DNA of 64,000 nucleotides from NCBI GenBank assembly GCA_017941635.1, contig JAGAVZ010000175.1:1-64000 (forward strand), in the 5' to 3' direction. This DNA comes from Cellulosilyticum sp. (GTDB taxonomy: Bacteria; Bacillota; Clostridia; Lachnospirales; Cellulosilyticaceae). Shown here piece after piece: positions 62,953 to 64,000 of this stretch. The notes beneath the pieces are model-generated. The model ran no database searches, was not told the origin of the DNA, and saw nothing but the letters and a program-made list of their open reading frames with translations. The position numbers were made by a program, and so were the translations under genes. How positions within the stretch are numbered: the stretch's first letter is position 1; each line of letters starts with the position of its first letter.

Positions 62953-62981
62953 TAGACAAAGCAAGAAAAATGTATTATGAT
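62953..62981 (+). promoter_or_regulatory. Promoter of the riboswitch-permease unit
   Basis: TAGACA at 62953-62958 and TATGAT at 62976-62981 with a 17-base spacer, just before the purine aptamer. Confidence 0.6.
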
Positions 62982-63003
62982 AGTCAACATATAAAGCAAA
63001 GTA

Positions 63004-63068
63004 TCGTATAACGTTGAAAATATGGTTCAACAGTTTCTACCAGGTTACCTTAAATAACTTGACTACGA
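63004..63068 (+). ncRNA. Purine riboswitch aptamer, guanine class
   Basis: P1 TCGTA/TACGA, P2 GTTGAA/TTCAAC and P3 CAGGTTA/TAACTTG surround the conserved TATAA, TTTCTACC and GACTACG core. The base that pairs with the ligand (position 74 of the xpt aptamer) is C63063, as in guanine-type switches; adenine switches have T. It precedes a nucleobase permease gene. Downstream, TCATGC can pair with GCATGA across the ribosome site, which suggests translational control. Confidence 0.92.
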
Positions 63069-63141
63069 GATGACAATATTATTACATATCGTTAAAGGGA
63101 CTCATTATACGGTCATGCTAACTAACATGGAGGCATGAATA

Positions 63142-64000
63142 ATGAATACTATCAAAGAAAAAAGCAATTTATTTATCCAAGGAGCGAAAAACTATTCTAG
63201 CGTTTATGAATTAGATGGAAGAGTACCTGTTACTACAGCGATTCCTTTTGGACTTCAACACGTTTTAGCTATGTTCGTAGCAAATATTACACCTATTATT
63301 ATTGTAGCTGGCGTATCAGGCTTATCTAGTGAGCAAAGTGCTATGCTCATCCAATGTGCTATGATGATTGCCGGAATCGGAACAATTATACAACTTTACC
63401 CTATATGGAAAATCGGTTCAAAAATGCCGATTGTTATGGGGATTAGTTTTACCTTCGTTTCTGTATTTTGCACCATTGGCGCCCAGTATGGTTATGGTGC
63501 CATTATGGGAGCTGTCATTGTAGGGGGCTTAATAGAAGGTTTTTTAGGTTTATTTGCAAAGTATTGGAGAAAGATTATTACACCAATTGTTGCAGCTAGT
63601 GTTGTAACAGCTATTGGTTTTTCACTTTTAAATGTAGGAGCTGCCTCTTTTGGGGGTGGACATGGAGCAAGTGATTTTGGCTCAGTATCCAATTTATTAT
63701 TAGGAACGATTACATTAGTAACTTGTTTAGCATTTAATATTTTTGCACATAAGCATTACAAACAGCTATCTGTTTTAGTAGGCTTAGTAGTAGGTTATAT
63801 TGTAGCTATTTTTATGGGAAAAGTAGATTTTACAGCAGTAAGTCAAAGTAGCATTATCGCACTACCACAGTTTTTACCGTTTAAACCAGAGTTTAATTTA
63901 AATGCGATTATCTCAGTGGTACTGATTTTCTTAGTTTCAGCAACAGAAACAATAGGGGATACCTCAGCTTTGGCAAAATCAGGTTTAAATCGTGAAGTAA
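63142..64000 (+). CDS. Xanthine/uracil permease (NCS2), cut by window end
   Basis: The window holds the first 286 codons. The protein starts with a short cytoplasmic part, then VPVTTAIPFGLQHVLAMFVANITPIIIV near residue 32, typical of the NCS2 nucleobase:cation symporters. Several hydrophobic segments follow, with GSKMPIVMGISFTFVSVF near 93 and FLVSATETIGDTSALAKSG at the end of the window, which contains the substrate-binding Glu. Xanthine, guanine or hypoxanthine is the likely substrate given the guanine riboswitch; uracil is less likely. Ribosome site TGGAGG. Confidence 0.93.
   Translation, partial: MNTIKEKSNLFIQGAKNYSSVYELDGRVPVTTAIPFGLQHVLAMFVANITPIIIVAGVSGLSSEQSAMLIQCAMMIAGIGTIIQLYPIWKIGSKMPIVMGISFTFVSVFCTIGAQYGYGAIMGAVIVGGLIEGFLGLFAKYWRKIITPIVAASVVTAIGFSLLNVGAASFGGGHGASDFGSVSNLLLGTITLVTCLAFNIFAHKHYKQLSVLVGLVVGYIVAIFMGKVDFTAVSQSSIIALPQFLPFKPEFNLNAIISVVLIFLVSATETIGDTSALAKSGLNREV

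Overview
The window is low-GC DNA from a spore-forming Clostridia-type Firmicute. The base composition, strong AGGAGG-like ribosome sites, many A-rich/T-rich hairpin terminators, T-box and L-box leaders, luxS, an uvsE-type endonuclease, an alpha/beta SASP, YtxC, a PdaB-like deacetylase and an Spo0E-like peptide all fit the Lachnospirales/Clostridiales. A Cellulosilyticum-like organism is my best guess (inference). The content is mostly chromosomal core and metabolic genes. I see no phage, integrase, IS element or CRISPR array.

Layout. 1-310: three tRNAs (Asp, Val, Met). 444-9.4 kb: HAD phosphatase-ispF, a tandem P-loop ATPase, a large anchored protein of unknown function, luxS, trpS, a GNAT acetyltransferase and a YitT protein. 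9.5-16.4 kb: a PHP hydrolase with a premature stop, then the conserved yerC-pcrA-ligA neighbourhood, interrupted between pcrA and ligA by a decayed chemoreceptor gene. 16.7-24.5 kb: proA, a YjeM-type permease, rubrerythrin with a possible PerR site, a monooxygenase-domain fusion, a PadR regulator with a truncated membrane partner fused to methyltransferase debris, and an orphan BMP lipoprotein. 24.7-28.1 kb: ATC-hydrolase-like protein, cytoplasmic GH13 enzyme, EamA protein, histidinol phosphatase.

28.4-46.3 kb is the galactose/galactan section. galK-galE-galT runs leftward and galR-galM rightward from a shared control region with overlapping promoters and a paired operator. About 3.5 kb further on lies a LacI-regulated locus: two ABC permeases, a binding lipoprotein, a GH53 endo-galactanase and a GH42 beta-galactosidase, bracketed by two copies of one hairpin. 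Imported galacto-oligosaccharides would be cut to galactose by GH53/GH42 and passed to the Leloir enzymes (inference). No ABC ATPase is present, as is usual for such transporters that share an MsmX-like ATPase.

46.3-64 kb: an Spo0E-like gene, a double-OB SSB-like protein, a YgjP-type metallopeptidase, CobO, dapA-dapB behind a lysine riboswitch, a SASP, a CNNM/CBS protein, methyltransferase-hslO, ytxC, thrS behind a T-box, an MFS transporter, a two-component system, and a guanine-class riboswitch before a nucleobase permease cut by the window end.

The most unusual features are several decaying genes (PHP tail, chemoreceptor, methyltransferase, two short fragments), two large inverted-repeat intergenic structures near 5.7 and 16.5 kb, and the duplicated hairpin bracketing the galactan locus. 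I did not find a clearly new defence or mobile system.
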